Below, in pieces: positions 51,068 through 59,885 of a DNA stretch of 64,000 nucleotides; position 1 is the stretch's first letter; the number at the start of each line of letters is the position of its first letter. The notes below the pieces were generated by a model. The model had not been told where the DNA came from, searched no databases, and was given only the letters and a program-made list of their open reading frames with translations. Made by a program: the position numbers and the translations under genes. This DNA comes from an uncultured Eubacteriales bacterium (GTDB lineage Bacteria; Bacillota; Clostridia; Oscillospirales; Acutalibacteraceae). The DNA is taken from NCBI GenBank assembly GCA_934491515.1, contig CAKSTF010000001.1, forward strand, positions 124,001-188,000, in the 5' to 3' direction.

Positions 51068-52816
51068 TTAAAAAACAGAGAATTGGCTGTTGTAGAGGTT
51101 TTCGTAAAAGCCGTGTTTTTTAAGGAGTTCTTCGTGGGTTCCCTGCTCTATAATTTTGCCGTCGCGCATTACAAGTATTACGGAAGCGTCCCTTACGGTT
51201 GAAAGGCGGTGCGCCACGATAAAACTTGTGCGCCCTTTCATCAGGTTTTCAAACGCGCGCTGAACAAGCAGTTCGGTGCGGGTGTCTATGCTGGAGGTTG
51301 CCTCGTCAAGGATAAGCATGGGCGGAACGCATAACATTACTCTTGCTATGCACAAAAGCTGCTTCTGCCCCTGGCTTAAACTACCCTCGTAAAGGGGAGT
51401 GTCCAGCCCCTGCGGCAGGCGTTTTATGAATTCGTAACAATGCGCCGCTTTTGCTGCCGCGATTATCTCTTCATCCGACGCATCCGGCTTGCCGAAAGCG
51501 ATGTTTTCTCTTACAGTGCCGCTTTTTATCCACGTTTCCTGAAGCACCATACCGAAATTTTTGCGCAGCGACCTGCGCGTAACCTCTTTTATGGGCACGC
51601 CGTCCGCCGAAATGGTGCCGCTGTCGGTATCGTAAAACCGCATAAGCAGATTTATAAGGGTGGTCTTGCCGCAGCCCGTGGGTCCTACTATCGCCACGCG
51701 CTGACCCGGACGCACGGTAAGGTTAAGGTCTTCTATAAGCGGACGCGACTTATCGTAAGAAAAGCAAACGTCTTTAAGTTCCAGCCTTCCCGAACAAACG
51801 CCCAGTTCTTTTTGCGGGTCGGGGGTTTCCTCCGGTTCGTTTAAAAGTTCAAAAACGCGGGTTGCGCACGCAAGTGCGTTTTGCAGTTCGGTTATAACGG
51901 AACTTATATCGTTAAAGGGTTTCATATACTGGTTGGCGTAGGCAAGCATTACCGCAAGTCCGCCCACGGTAAGGCTGCCGCCGGGTATTAAAAGTACGCC
52001 GCAAAGCGCCACGCCGGCATAGATTATATTGTTTACAAATCTTGTGGAGGGGTTGGTAAGGCTGCTGTAAAACACCGCTTTTTTGCCACATTCGGTAAGT
52101 TCGCCGTTCACCTTTTGAAAACGCGCGGCGGCGGTTTTCTGATAACCGAAAGCGCGCACGGTTTTTTGACCGCTTATCATTTCATCGGTAAGTCCCGTTT
52201 GCCTGCCGCGTATTTCGCTTTGCTTTATAAAAAGATTGAATGACCTGCCCGATATAAATTTTGCCACAAAGAAACTAAGCGGAGTAAGCGCCACCACCAA
52301 AAGCGACACCGCCGCATTTTTTGAAAACATAAACACAAGCGTTACGGCAATGGTAACAACACCCGAAAACAACTGCGTAAACCCAAGCAGCAGCCCGTCC
52401 GATAAAACGTCGGTGTCGGTTATAACACGGCTTACCGTGTCGCCCGTGCTTCTTGTATCAAGGAACGAAAGGGGCAGTTTTTGTATGCGGCGTATCGCGC
52501 GGGAGCGTATTTCCTGCACAACGCGGTAGGTCACCCGGTTGTTTATAAGGGTCATCAAAAATGTTGCCGCGCCCGAAACGGCGATTATCACCGCCGCGCG
52601 AATAAGCAGACGGGTAACTTCCCCGAAGTTCACATTGCCCTTTGCGATTATGTTATCTATCGCGTTGCCGAAAACTATCGGCACATAAAGCTGCAGTATA
52701 ACGGACGCCGCCGCCAGCACGAAACTGAGCACCAGCAAACCTTTATGCGCGCCGATTATCGGCATAAGATTCTTTATCGCCGCGCGGTTCTTTTTAAGCG
52801 ACTTGTTTATGCTCAT
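51068..52816 (-). CDS. ABC exporter subunit with canonical ATP site
   Basis: 582 residues from the ATG at 52816, which overlaps the stop of the preceding ABC gene (ATGA). Six membrane helices, then Walker A VGPTGCGKTT (about 375), signature LSQGQKQLLCIAR, Walker B LILDEATSSID with the catalytic Glu. Together with 52813-54549 it forms a heterodimeric exporter of the LmrCD/BmrCD type, this partner carrying the intact catalytic residue. Substrate unknown; its place after polysaccharide genes does not by itself show a glycan role. Confidence 0.93.
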   Translation of the reverse strand: MSINKSLKKNRAAIKNLMPIIGAHKGLLVLSFVLAAASVILQLYVPIVFGNAIDNIIAKGNVNFGEVTRLLIRAAVIIAVSGAATFLMTLINNRVTYRVVQEIRSRAIRRIQKLPLSFLDTRSTGDTVSRVITDTDVLSDGLLLGFTQLFSGVVTIAVTLVFMFSKNAAVSLLVVALTPLSFFVAKFISGRSFNLFIKQSEIRGRQTGLTDEMISGQKTVRAFGYQKTAAARFQKVNGELTECGKKAVFYSSLTNPSTRFVNNIIYAGVALCGVLLIPGGSLTVGGLAVMLAYANQYMKPFNDISSVITELQNALACATRVFELLNEPEETPDPQKELGVCSGRLELKDVCFSYDKSRPLIEDLNLTVRPGQRVAIVGPTGCGKTTLINLLMRFYDTDSGTISADGVPIKEVTRRSLRKNFGMVLQETWIKSGTVRENIAFGKPDASDEEIIAAAKAAHCYEFIKRLPQGLDTPLYEGSLSQGQKQLLCIARVMLCVPPMLILDEATSSIDTRTELLVQRAFENLMKGRTSFIVAHRLSTVRDASVILVMRDGKIIEQGTHEELLKKHGFYENLYNSQFSVF

Positions 52817-54549
52817 ATTCCGTTCACCCCGTTTTCCGTTTCTTTTTCGCTTTTGTTCTGGGAGGAATATATCTCGTGGTAGACTTCGCAACTTTGAAGC
52901 AGTTGTTCGTGCGTGCCTATTCCTACCGCCCTGCCGTTATCAAGCACTATTATTTTATCTGCGCCGCGCACGCTTGATATGCGCTGCGAAACCGTAAACA
53001 CGATAACGCCTTTAAGTTCGCCTATTACTTTACGAAGTCTTGCGTCGGTGGCAAAGTCAAGCGCGCTTGAACTGTCGTCAAGAATAAGCACGGGCGATTT
53101 CTTTAAAAGGGCGCGCGCTATGGTAAGGCGCTGCTTCTGACCGCCCGAAAGATTTTTACCGTTTTGTTCTATCACAAAGTCAAGCCCTTCGGACTTGGAT
53201 TTTATAACGTCTTCGGCCTGCGCTGCCGCTACGGCGGCGGAAAGGTCGGCATCGCTCGCATTGCTGTTTCCGAAAAGCAGATTTTCGCGTATTGTACCTT
53301 TAAAGATTGCCGCTTTCTGCTCTACCACGGCAACCGCCGCGCAAAGTTGTTCGCTTGTGTACTCCTTTACGTTTTTGCCGAAAAGGCGAACCGTGCCGGA
53401 AGTTGCGTCATAAAAACGGGGAATAAGATTTATAAGCGTGGTCTTGCCGCTGCCGGTGCCGCCTATAACGCCTATTTTTTCGCCGCCGTTTACCGCAAAG
53501 GAGATGTCGGAAAGGCTCTCGCCGCCGGCACCGCTGTAGGTAAAGGAAACGTTTTTAAATTCCACAACCGGCGCGCCGCTTTCGGGCACGGCTTCACTTT
53601 CCGGATATTCCATATCGGGCCTTGTATCAAGCACTGCCGCCGCGCGCTTGGCGCACGCTGCGGATTTGTTAAGCGTTATAATAAGGGAGGCAAGTTTTAT
53701 AAGTTCCACGATTATCTGGAGCATATAGTTGTAAAGCGCCACTACCTGCCCCTGGGTAAGGGTTCCGAGGTTTACCCTTACCGCCGCCTTTTTTATTAAA
53801 AATACGGTGGCGATGTTTATAAAAACATATGTAAGGGGATTCAAAACGGCGGAAATTCTGCCTACGAACAAATTAAGTTTTGTAAGGGCACGGTTTTCGC
53901 GGTCGTATTCGTTTACCGCCTCGTCCTCGCGGCAGAAAGCGCGCACCACGCGAACGCCGGTAAGATTTTCTCTTGTAAGGGCGGTAACGCGGTCAAGTTT
54001 GCCCTGAACGTTGCCGAAAAGCGGTATGCTTATCTGCATAATAAAGAAAACTATCGCAAAAAGAACCGGCACCGTAACCGCAAACACGGCGGCGCAGCGC
54101 AGGTCGATGGTAAATGCCATAACGGTAGCGCCCAGCACGATAAACGGGCTGCGCAGCAGAAGCCGCAGCCCCAAATTAAGTCCGTTCTGCATTTGGTTTA
54201 CGTCGTTTGAAATTCTTGTTATAAGCGTATCTCCGCCTATTGTGTCAAGCTGCGAAAAGGAAAGGGACTGTATGCGCGAAAACATTGCGTTTCTTACGTC
54301 GCCCGCAAAACCCACGCTTGCCTTGGCGGCAAAATACTGAGCCACAATACTGCAGGAAAATCCCACAGCCGCCATAAGAATCAGCGCCGCAAAGTAAAGA
54401 TAAACACCCCTGCCGCCTGTGCCGGTGTCTATCATTTTTGCAACCGCCACGGGTACCAACAGGTCAAACACCGCCTCTAAAAGTTTAAAGGCGGGGGCCA
54501 AAATGCTTTCCTTTTTGTAGTTTTTAAGATATTTTGCTAAACTTTTCAC
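52813..54549 (-). CDS. ABC exporter subunit with degenerate ATP site
   Basis: 578 residues from a GTG at 54549 with AAGGAAAG upstream. Membrane part (residues 1-310), then Walker A GGTGSGKTT, signature LSGGQKQRLTIAR, and Walker B LILDDSSSALD where the catalytic Glu is replaced by Asp. This asymmetry is known for heterodimeric exporters, with one hydrolysing and one degenerate site. Coupled by ATGA overlap to the partner gene downstream. Confidence 0.93.
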   Translation of the reverse strand: MKSLAKYLKNYKKESILAPAFKLLEAVFDLLVPVAVAKMIDTGTGGRGVYLYFAALILMAAVGFSCSIVAQYFAAKASVGFAGDVRNAMFSRIQSLSFSQLDTIGGDTLITRISNDVNQMQNGLNLGLRLLLRSPFIVLGATVMAFTIDLRCAAVFAVTVPVLFAIVFFIMQISIPLFGNVQGKLDRVTALTRENLTGVRVVRAFCREDEAVNEYDRENRALTKLNLFVGRISAVLNPLTYVFINIATVFLIKKAAVRVNLGTLTQGQVVALYNYMLQIIVELIKLASLIITLNKSAACAKRAAAVLDTRPDMEYPESEAVPESGAPVVEFKNVSFTYSGAGGESLSDISFAVNGGEKIGVIGGTGSGKTTLINLIPRFYDATSGTVRLFGKNVKEYTSEQLCAAVAVVEQKAAIFKGTIRENLLFGNSNASDADLSAAVAAAQAEDVIKSKSEGLDFVIEQNGKNLSGGQKQRLTIARALLKKSPVLILDDSSSALDFATDARLRKVIGELKGVIVFTVSQRISSVRGADKIIVLDNGRAVGIGTHEQLLQSCEVYHEIYSSQNKSEKETENGVNGI

Positions 54550-54594
54550 TTTTTTCTTTCCTTTGTGACGTGCGGTTTATAACCGCAAACGGAA

Positions 54595-55323
54595 TTATTG
54601 TGCCCCTGTTATTTTATCTGTTTCTTCCGCCAATTTTTGCGAATTAAGCAGCAGTCTTGTTGCGGCGTGCCTGCCGAAACGGGATTCTATTTCCGCCAGC
54701 GCCTGTTTTATCTGCGGCGGGCGACCGGATACCGAATGGCAGTCCGAAGCGATAAGGTGCGCCGTTCCTTTTTTAATAAGTTTATGCGCCGCACGGCGGT
54801 AAACACCGCCCAAAACCGACCCCGCGTTTACCTGAATAAGAAAACCGCCGCGTTCAGCCGTTTTAAGCAGTTTTTTGTATCCTTTGTGGTCCTTGTATCT
54901 TTCGGTGTGCGCGATAATCGGAACAAGGCCGTAACGTTCTTTTATTTTAAGCAGGTCGTCGCATATCTGATCGTCAAAAGCGACTCCGCCGAACTCTATT
55001 AAAATATACGGCGTGCCGCGCAGCGCCAGCCGCGATATATCCTCTGCCGAGCCGATACCGTAAAAATACAGCACCTCGCAGCCTAAAATTACGCGCGGCA
55101 GATCCTTGCCTGCCGCTGCCGCCTTTAAAAGCCGGAGGGCGTTTTCCGCCGCCGATATGTGCTCGTCCATATCGTTTTCGTAAGGGCTGAAATGAGGCGT
55201 TACCGCAACGTGGGTAATCCCCTGTTTTTTCTCCTCCTCCAAAAGGGCAAGCGATTCTTCCAAAGTTTGCGCGCCGTCGTCAACGGCGGGCAGTATGTGC
55301 GTGTGTATGTCTATAAATTCCAA
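54595..55323 (-). CDS. CpsB/CapC-type PHP phosphotyrosine phosphatase
   Basis: 242 residues starting at TTG. The manganese-dependent PHP phosphatase shows IDIHTHILPAVDDGA (metal His residues), VTPHFSPYENDM, and IIAHTERYKDHKGY (metal His). It dephosphorylates the CpsD-type tyrosine kinase to tune chain length of surface polysaccharide. It lies 171 bases after cpsD; the spacer holds a GC-rich hairpin near 55394-55422. Confidence 0.9.
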   Translation of the reverse strand: MEFIDIHTHILPAVDDGAQTLEESLALLEEEKKQGITHVAVTPHFSPYENDMDEHISAAENALRLLKAAAAGKDLPRVILGCEVLYFYGIGSAEDISRLALRGTPYILIEFGGVAFDDQICDDLLKIKERYGLVPIIAHTERYKDHKGYKKLLKTAERGGFLIQVNAGSVLGGVYRRAAHKLIKKGTAHLIASDCHSVSGRPPQIKQALAEIESRFGRHAATRLLLNSQKLAEETDKITGAQ

Positions 55324-55494
55324 AACCTACCCTTCCTCTCCAAAAACATTTTTCGGCTTTGCGCCGCGCCAAACGGGCGTGCCGATAAAAGTCCGCCGCG
55401 AAAAATCCCTTTCCGCGGCGGTTCGTTTATTTTATTTCCGACCGCGGGGCGGACGCGGTACGCAAAAGCCGAAACGCCTGCGTGCCGGGCACCG

Positions 55495-56238
55495 TCATAC
55501 CTGATTCTTCGGCGCCGAATATGAATATTTGTATCTGTAACCGTATTTTTTGTAACGGTTGTATTTATACTTTGATCCGCGGCTGTTTGTTCCGTTTATT
55601 ATAACGCCCAGAATGTTAATGTTTGCAAACTTTGCCGCAGCCACTGCGCGCTCATACGATTCGGTCGTGGTGTGGTTTTCGCGTATAACGAACACAAGGC
55701 CGCCTGTTTCGGCGCCCACGATAAGCGCATCCGAAACTATGTTTACGGGCGGAGTATCTATAATAATGTGGTCATACTCCTCCCTTGCGGTATCAAGCAG
55801 TTCGCGGAATGCCGCGCTGCCTAAAAGTTCCGAAGGGTTAGGCGGCACCTGACCTGTCGTAAGCACGTCAAGGCAGGGGGTAACGCTTTTTACCGCGTCC
55901 TTAAAACCGGTTATGCCGGCAAGAACGTTGGTAAGCCCTTTATCGTTATTTATTTTAAGTTTTTTGTGCACCGAGCAGCGGCGAAGGTCTGCGTCGATAA
56001 TCAGCGTTTTTTCGCCCAGCTGCGAAAATGCGATAGCAACGTTTACCGAAGTGGTGGACTTGCCGTCGCCCATATCGGAGGAAGTGACCGCCACGGTCTT
56101 GCTTTTGGAAGCCGCCTGCAAAAATGTAAGATTCGTTCTTATGGTCTTATATGCCTCGACTACCGCAAAGGGGACGCGCTTTGTTTGTATTTTACCCTCA
56201 GACGCGGAAGAAGCATTAACTGTATGTGTTTCGTTCAT
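55495..56238 (-). CDS. CpsD/CapB-type tyrosine autokinase
   Basis: 247 residues. Bacterial tyrosine kinase fold: Walker A variant SSDMGDGKSTTSVN (about 53), Walker A' LIIDADLRRCSVHK, Walker B IIIDTPPVNIVSDA. The C-terminal tail is tyrosine-rich (KYNRYKKYGYRYKYSYSAP), the sites of autophosphorylation. It works with the Wzz-type membrane activator (next gene upstream) and CpsB phosphatase to control polysaccharide length. Confidence 0.93.
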   Translation of the reverse strand: MNETHTVNASSASEGKIQTKRVPFAVVEAYKTIRTNLTFLQAASKSKTVAVTSSDMGDGKSTTSVNVAIAFSQLGEKTLIIDADLRRCSVHKKLKINNDKGLTNVLAGITGFKDAVKSVTPCLDVLTTGQVPPNPSELLGSAAFRELLDTAREEYDHIIIDTPPVNIVSDALIVGAETGGLVFVIRENHTTTESYERAVAAAKFANINILGVIINGTNSRGSKYKYNRYKKYGYRYKYSYSAPKNQV

Positions 56239-56241
56239 TGC

Positions 56242-56970
56242 TTATTTCTCCTTCTTTCTGAGTGTGTAGCCGCTGGTGTCCGCCGTGTCAAAATCAGGTA
56301 TGGAGCCGAGCACCGGCACATCATACTGCGATACAAAATCTTCTTCGCTGCGGATGACCCTGTTGGTGGTTTCGGCAAAGATAAACACTATATAAACTGC
56401 CGCCGCTGCCGCAAGTCCGACAAGCGCGGTTGTGGCAAAGGTGCGCGGATAGGTAAGTTTTGCACCCACTGCCGGCGCCGCCACCGTTGCGTTTGAGTTG
56501 GGGATAACCCCTGCAATATAATTACACGCAGTATTTACAAAAGCGTTGGCTATATTTATTGCTTCTTTCGGGTCGCTGTTCTGGAAAGAAACATCCACAA
56601 ACAGCGTGGTTTCACTTCTTCTTTTGATAGAAGCCATACCCATAAGCTGATTGTAGGTGTACTTATCGCCGAGTGCCTTTGCCGTTTCGCGGTATACGCC
56701 CGGGGTGGCAAGTATGTCCGCGACGGTATCCACAAGGTTTAAAGAAGCCTGAATATCGGTTGAAGTTACGCTTTTTTTAACGCTTGATTCATCGTCGCTT
56801 ATAATAGCGCCGTTTGTAACCATTACCGAAGCCGTCGCCCTGTATTTAGGGGTTGCTATAAACTCGCAATAGGCAAACGCGGCGCCTGCGGCAACCGCAA
56901 AGCACAGTACAATTACAAGCAGTCTTCTGTAAAAAATCCTGAAAAGAAACACAAGATTCAAATTTTCCAT
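56242..56970 (-). CDS. Wzz/YveK-type polysaccharide co-polymerase, kinase activator
   Basis: 242 residues from ATG at 56970. Two membrane helices flank an external domain: helix one in the first 40 residues (LLVIVLCFAVAAGAAFAYCEF, quoted in part), helix two near 185-205 (FATTALVGLAAAAAVYIVFIF, in part). The external part begins ATPKYRATASVMVTN. It sets chain length and activates the CpsD kinase through its cytosolic tail. Only three bases separate it from cpsD. Confidence 0.9.
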   Translation of the reverse strand: MENLNLVFLFRIFYRRLLVIVLCFAVAAGAAFAYCEFIATPKYRATASVMVTNGAIISDDESSVKKSVTSTDIQASLNLVDTVADILATPGVYRETAKALGDKYTYNQLMGMASIKRRSETTLFVDVSFQNSDPKEAINIANAFVNTACNYIAGVIPNSNATVAAPAVGAKLTYPRTFATTALVGLAAAAAVYIVFIFAETTNRVIRSEEDFVSQYDVPVLGSIPDFDTADTSGYTLRKKEK

Positions 56971-57027
56971 TACAACACTTCCGCTTTTTTTAAATTTCGC
57001 CTTTAGAAAATTTCGCCTTAACAGAGC

Positions 57028-57060
57028 AGACAATCCAATCTTTTTCCGATTGTTTTGTCC
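57028..57060. repeat. GACAA palindrome
   Basis: GACAATCCAATC and GATTGTTTTGTC (two mismatches) around TTTTTCC. Similar to palindromes at 7764, 12953, 19705 and 58527. Confidence 0.4.
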
Positions 57061-57066
57061 GCGGAT

Positions 57067-57897
57067 TTAAAAACTTCTGCCGGCACCGCCGCCCCCGAAA
57101 CTGCCGCCTCCGCCGGAAAATCCGCCGAAACCGCCGCCCGAATGACCGCCGAAGCCGCCAAATCCGCCTGAGTGACCGCCGAAACCGCCGAAGCCGCCGC
57201 CTCCGCGCGGAGGGAAGAAGAGAAACAATATTCCCCTTCTTTTGGCTATAAGTCCCACGACCGATACGATTACGATAAGCACGATCCAGCTTACAAGCAC
57301 GGTAACGGGTTTTACCTCGTCCTCCGCGCTGTTTTCCGCTGTTTCATCTATCGGCACATAGCCGTCCTCGGGGTTCTTGCCGTATTCTATATAAATTTCG
57401 TTCACAACCGCGCCGTACACAGCCTTGATACCGCCCGAAAAATCGTTTTTCTTTAAAAGCGGTATGGCGTATTCGTCAAGCAAACGGCCGGTCTTGCTGT
57501 CGGGCAGGGCGCCCTCAAGCCCGTAACCTACCGAAATATATATCTTCCTGTCGGAAACGGAGAGAAGTATCAGCACGCCGTTATCGCTGTCGTCCGTGCC
57601 CACACCCCATTTTCTGCCGAGTTCCAGCGCATACTCCGATATATCGGCACCGTTTAAAGATTTTACGGTTACCGCCACCGCCTGCGCCGTGGTGCTTTGC
57701 TGCAGGTTTACTCCGCGTTCGTATATCTCGTCCTCATCGGAGGAGGAGATAACGTTCCCGAAATCGTTAACGAAAAATCTTTCCGTAGGGTCGGGATACT
57801 TTTGCGCCGCAAAACACGCCTGCGGCAGCGCAAACACAACCGCCGCGGCAAATATACCGCAAACAGTCGCGCGGCATATTTTTAAAAATTTCCTCAT
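57067..57897 (-). CDS. TPM-domain (YgcG-like) membrane protein
   Basis: 276 residues. A signal peptide (about 1-30, CGIFAAAVVFALPQACFAAQ) leads to a TPM domain (VNDFGNVISSSDEDEIYERG; DNGVLILLSVSDRKIYISVGYGLE, in parts), a membrane helix (about 205-225) and a glycine-rich tail (GGFGGHSGG). It follows lemA by 3 bases, a frequent pairing. TPM domains may bind metals or act in membrane-protein turnover; role not known in detail. Confidence 0.88.
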   Translation of the reverse strand: MRKFLKICRATVCGIFAAAVVFALPQACFAAQKYPDPTERFFVNDFGNVISSSDEDEIYERGVNLQQSTTAQAVAVTVKSLNGADISEYALELGRKWGVGTDDSDNGVLILLSVSDRKIYISVGYGLEGALPDSKTGRLLDEYAIPLLKKNDFSGGIKAVYGAVVNEIYIEYGKNPEDGYVPIDETAENSAEDEVKPVTVLVSWIVLIVIVSVVGLIAKRRGILFLFFPPRGGGGFGGFGGHSGGFGGFGGHSGGGFGGFSGGGGSFGGGGAGRSF

Positions 57898-57900
57898 ACT

Positions 57901-58470
57901 TTAAAACTTTACTTCGGGTACGGAGTCGCTGCCTGCCGTCGCTTCAAAATAATCCGCTTTTTCAAAGCCGCACATACCGGCTATAATACTTGCCGGAAAA
58001 CGGCGTATTGCGGTGTTGTATTCCTTAACCGTTTCGTTATAGTCTTTCCTCGCGGTGGAAATGCGGCTTTCGCTGCCGGAAAGCTCATCCATAAGCGCCG
58101 TGTACTGCTTATCCGCCTTTAAGTCGGGATATGCCTCGGTTACGGCGTTTACCCAAACCGATATTGCGCTGTCAAGCTGTTCGGCCGCCTTTTGCTGTTC
58201 CGAAACAGACGACGCCTTGCCCACCGCGGCGCGTGCCTCGGTTACGGCGGTGTAGGTGGATTTTTCGTAATCGCTGTATCCCTTTACCGTGTTTACAAAG
58301 TTAGGGATAAGATCCGCCCTGCGCTGGATATAGGTTGCGATAACAGCCTGCTTTTCGTTTACTTCCTCTTCGCGTGCAACAAGTTTGTTGCGTGTGCCTA
58401 TGCCGAAGCCGAATATTATTCCGATAACGGCAATTATTACAATTGCAATGATAAGACCTTTCTTTTTCAT
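57901..58470 (-). CDS. lemA: LemA family protein
   Basis: 189 residues. One N-terminal membrane helix (LIIAIVIIAVIGIIFGFG) and a coiled, helical LemA domain with EEVNEKQAVIATYIQRRADLIPNFVNTVKG (in part) and EYNTAIRRFPASIIAGMCGF. Upstream gene of the LemA-TPM pair. Molecular role unsettled. Confidence 0.92.
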   Translation of the reverse strand: MKKKGLIIAIVIIAVIGIIFGFGIGTRNKLVAREEEVNEKQAVIATYIQRRADLIPNFVNTVKGYSDYEKSTYTAVTEARAAVGKASSVSEQQKAAEQLDSAISVWVNAVTEAYPDLKADKQYTALMDELSGSESRISTARKDYNETVKEYNTAIRRFPASIIAGMCGFEKADYFEATAGSDSVPEVKF

Positions 58471-58526
58471 AAGAACATATCACCTTTCAAACGGTGCCGA
58501 CCGCATTTGCGGCACGCACCGATTAT

Positions 58527-58566
58527 TTTGGACAAAGCAACCGGTCACAGCGGTTCCGATTATTTT
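58527..58566. repeat. GACAAA palindrome at the end of the aminotransferase gene
   Basis: GACAAAGCAACCG ... CGGTTCCGATTATTTTGTC: outer arms GACAAA/TTTGTC and inner arms AACCG/CGGTT. Overlaps the last codons of the aminotransferase. Confidence 0.45.
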
Positions 58567-59735
58567 GTCTGAAGTTCCTTTACAAATTCGCCTATTCTGC
58601 GGATACCTTCTTTAATGTGCTCGGTATTATAGCAGTAGGAAACCCTTATGTGCCCCTCGCCGCTGTCACCGAAAGCGGTGCCCGGAACTACCGCAACGTG
58701 CTTTTCAAGCAGCACCCTTGTGCAGAATTCTTCCGATGTAAGACCCGTGGACTTTATGGACGGGAACACATAGAACGCGCCGCCCGGTTCGCGGCAGGTA
58801 AGACCTACGGCGTTAAAGCCGTCCACCGCTATTTTGCGGCGGCGGTCGTATTCCGCAACCATTTCCTCTACCTGTTCGTCACAGGTGCGAAGCGCCGTAA
58901 GCGCCGCATACTGCGACATTGTAGGCGCGCACATAATTGCATATTGATGTATCTTGTTTATAATATCCATTACAGGTGCGGGCGCGCAGGCATAACCCAT
59001 ACGCCAGCCCGTCATGGAAAACGCCTTTGAAAAACCGTTTACAAGAACGGTGCGTTCGTGCATACCGTCAATCGCAGCAATGCTTGCGTGTTTTGCGCCG
59101 TAGGTCAGTTCGCCGTATATCTCGTCGCTTACCACCATTATATCGGTGTCGCGCAGAACATCGGCTATCTTTTCAAGATCCGCTTTGTTCATAACCGCGC
59201 CCGTGGGGTTGCAGGGGTACGGCAATATAAGCAGTTTTGTTTTTTCGGTTATGGCGTTTTTAAGCGCCTGCGGAGTAAGTTTGAAATCCTCTTCCGCTTT
59301 TGTTTCTATTATAACCGGAACGCCGCCGGCAAGACGGGTTATCGGCTCGTAACAAACGTAACTCGGCTGAGGGATTATAACTTCGTCGCCCGGTTTTACC
59401 AGCGCGCGGACAGCCATATCTATCGCTTCGCTGCCGCCTACCGATACAAGTATCTCGGTTTCGGGGTCATATTTCGCGGCGTATTTCCTGTCAACATATT
59501 TTGAAATCTCAACACGCAGTTCTTCAAGGCCGCGGTTGGAGGTATACTTTGTTTTGCCCGCTTTAAGCGATTCTATTCCCGCCTCGCGTACCTGAAGCGG
59601 AGTGGGAAAATCGGGTTCGCCCACGGAAAGCGATATAACTTCGTCCATAGTCGCGGCAATATCGAAATACTTTCTTATGCCGGACGGTTTTATGTCTGCG
59701 GCAGTGGGGTTTAACACCTTTTCGTAATCTATCAT
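58560..59735 (-). CDS. PLP-dependent aminotransferase, class I fold
   Basis: 391 residues from ATG at 59735, with GGGAG eight bases upstream. Aspartate/aromatic aminotransferase subgroup I-gamma-like: SLSVGEPDFPTP, GSEAIDMAVRAL, PYPCNPTGAVMN, and NGFSKAFSMTGWRMGYACAP with the Schiff-base lysine in SKAFSMTG. It transfers an amino group between an amino acid and 2-oxoglutarate. Substrate is not defined. It has its own promoter. Confidence 0.9.
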   Translation of the reverse strand: MIDYEKVLNPTAADIKPSGIRKYFDIAATMDEVISLSVGEPDFPTPLQVREAGIESLKAGKTKYTSNRGLEELRVEISKYVDRKYAAKYDPETEILVSVGGSEAIDMAVRALVKPGDEVIIPQPSYVCYEPITRLAGGVPVIIETKAEEDFKLTPQALKNAITEKTKLLILPYPCNPTGAVMNKADLEKIADVLRDTDIMVVSDEIYGELTYGAKHASIAAIDGMHERTVLVNGFSKAFSMTGWRMGYACAPAPVMDIINKIHQYAIMCAPTMSQYAALTALRTCDEQVEEMVAEYDRRRKIAVDGFNAVGLTCREPGGAFYVFPSIKSTGLTSEEFCTRVLLEKHVAVVPGTAFGDSGEGHIRVSYCYNTEHIKEGIRRIGEFVKELQTK

Positions 59736-59769
59736 ATACACTGCTCCCTTATATAAAATGTCATCTTAT

Positions 59770-59798
59770 ATGATATCAAAAACAACCGCCTGTGTCAA
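59770..59798 (-). promoter_or_regulatory. Promoter of the aminotransferase gene
   Basis: Minus strand TTGACA (59798-59793), 17-base spacer, TATCAT (59775-59770). Confidence 0.8.
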
Positions 59799-59821
59799 TC
59801 GTATTTTAGGGCTGCGGCGTG

Positions 59822-59850
59822 TTGAAAAAAAGCGAAAGACGTGGTATAAT
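59822..59850 (+). promoter_or_regulatory. Promoter of mnmE operon
   Basis: TTGAAA (59822-59827), 17-base spacer, TATAAT (59845-59850), just upstream of mnmE. Confidence 0.8.
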
Positions 59851-59885
59851 AATTTGTTGTACCATATAAAAAGGAGAGGTTCTCT

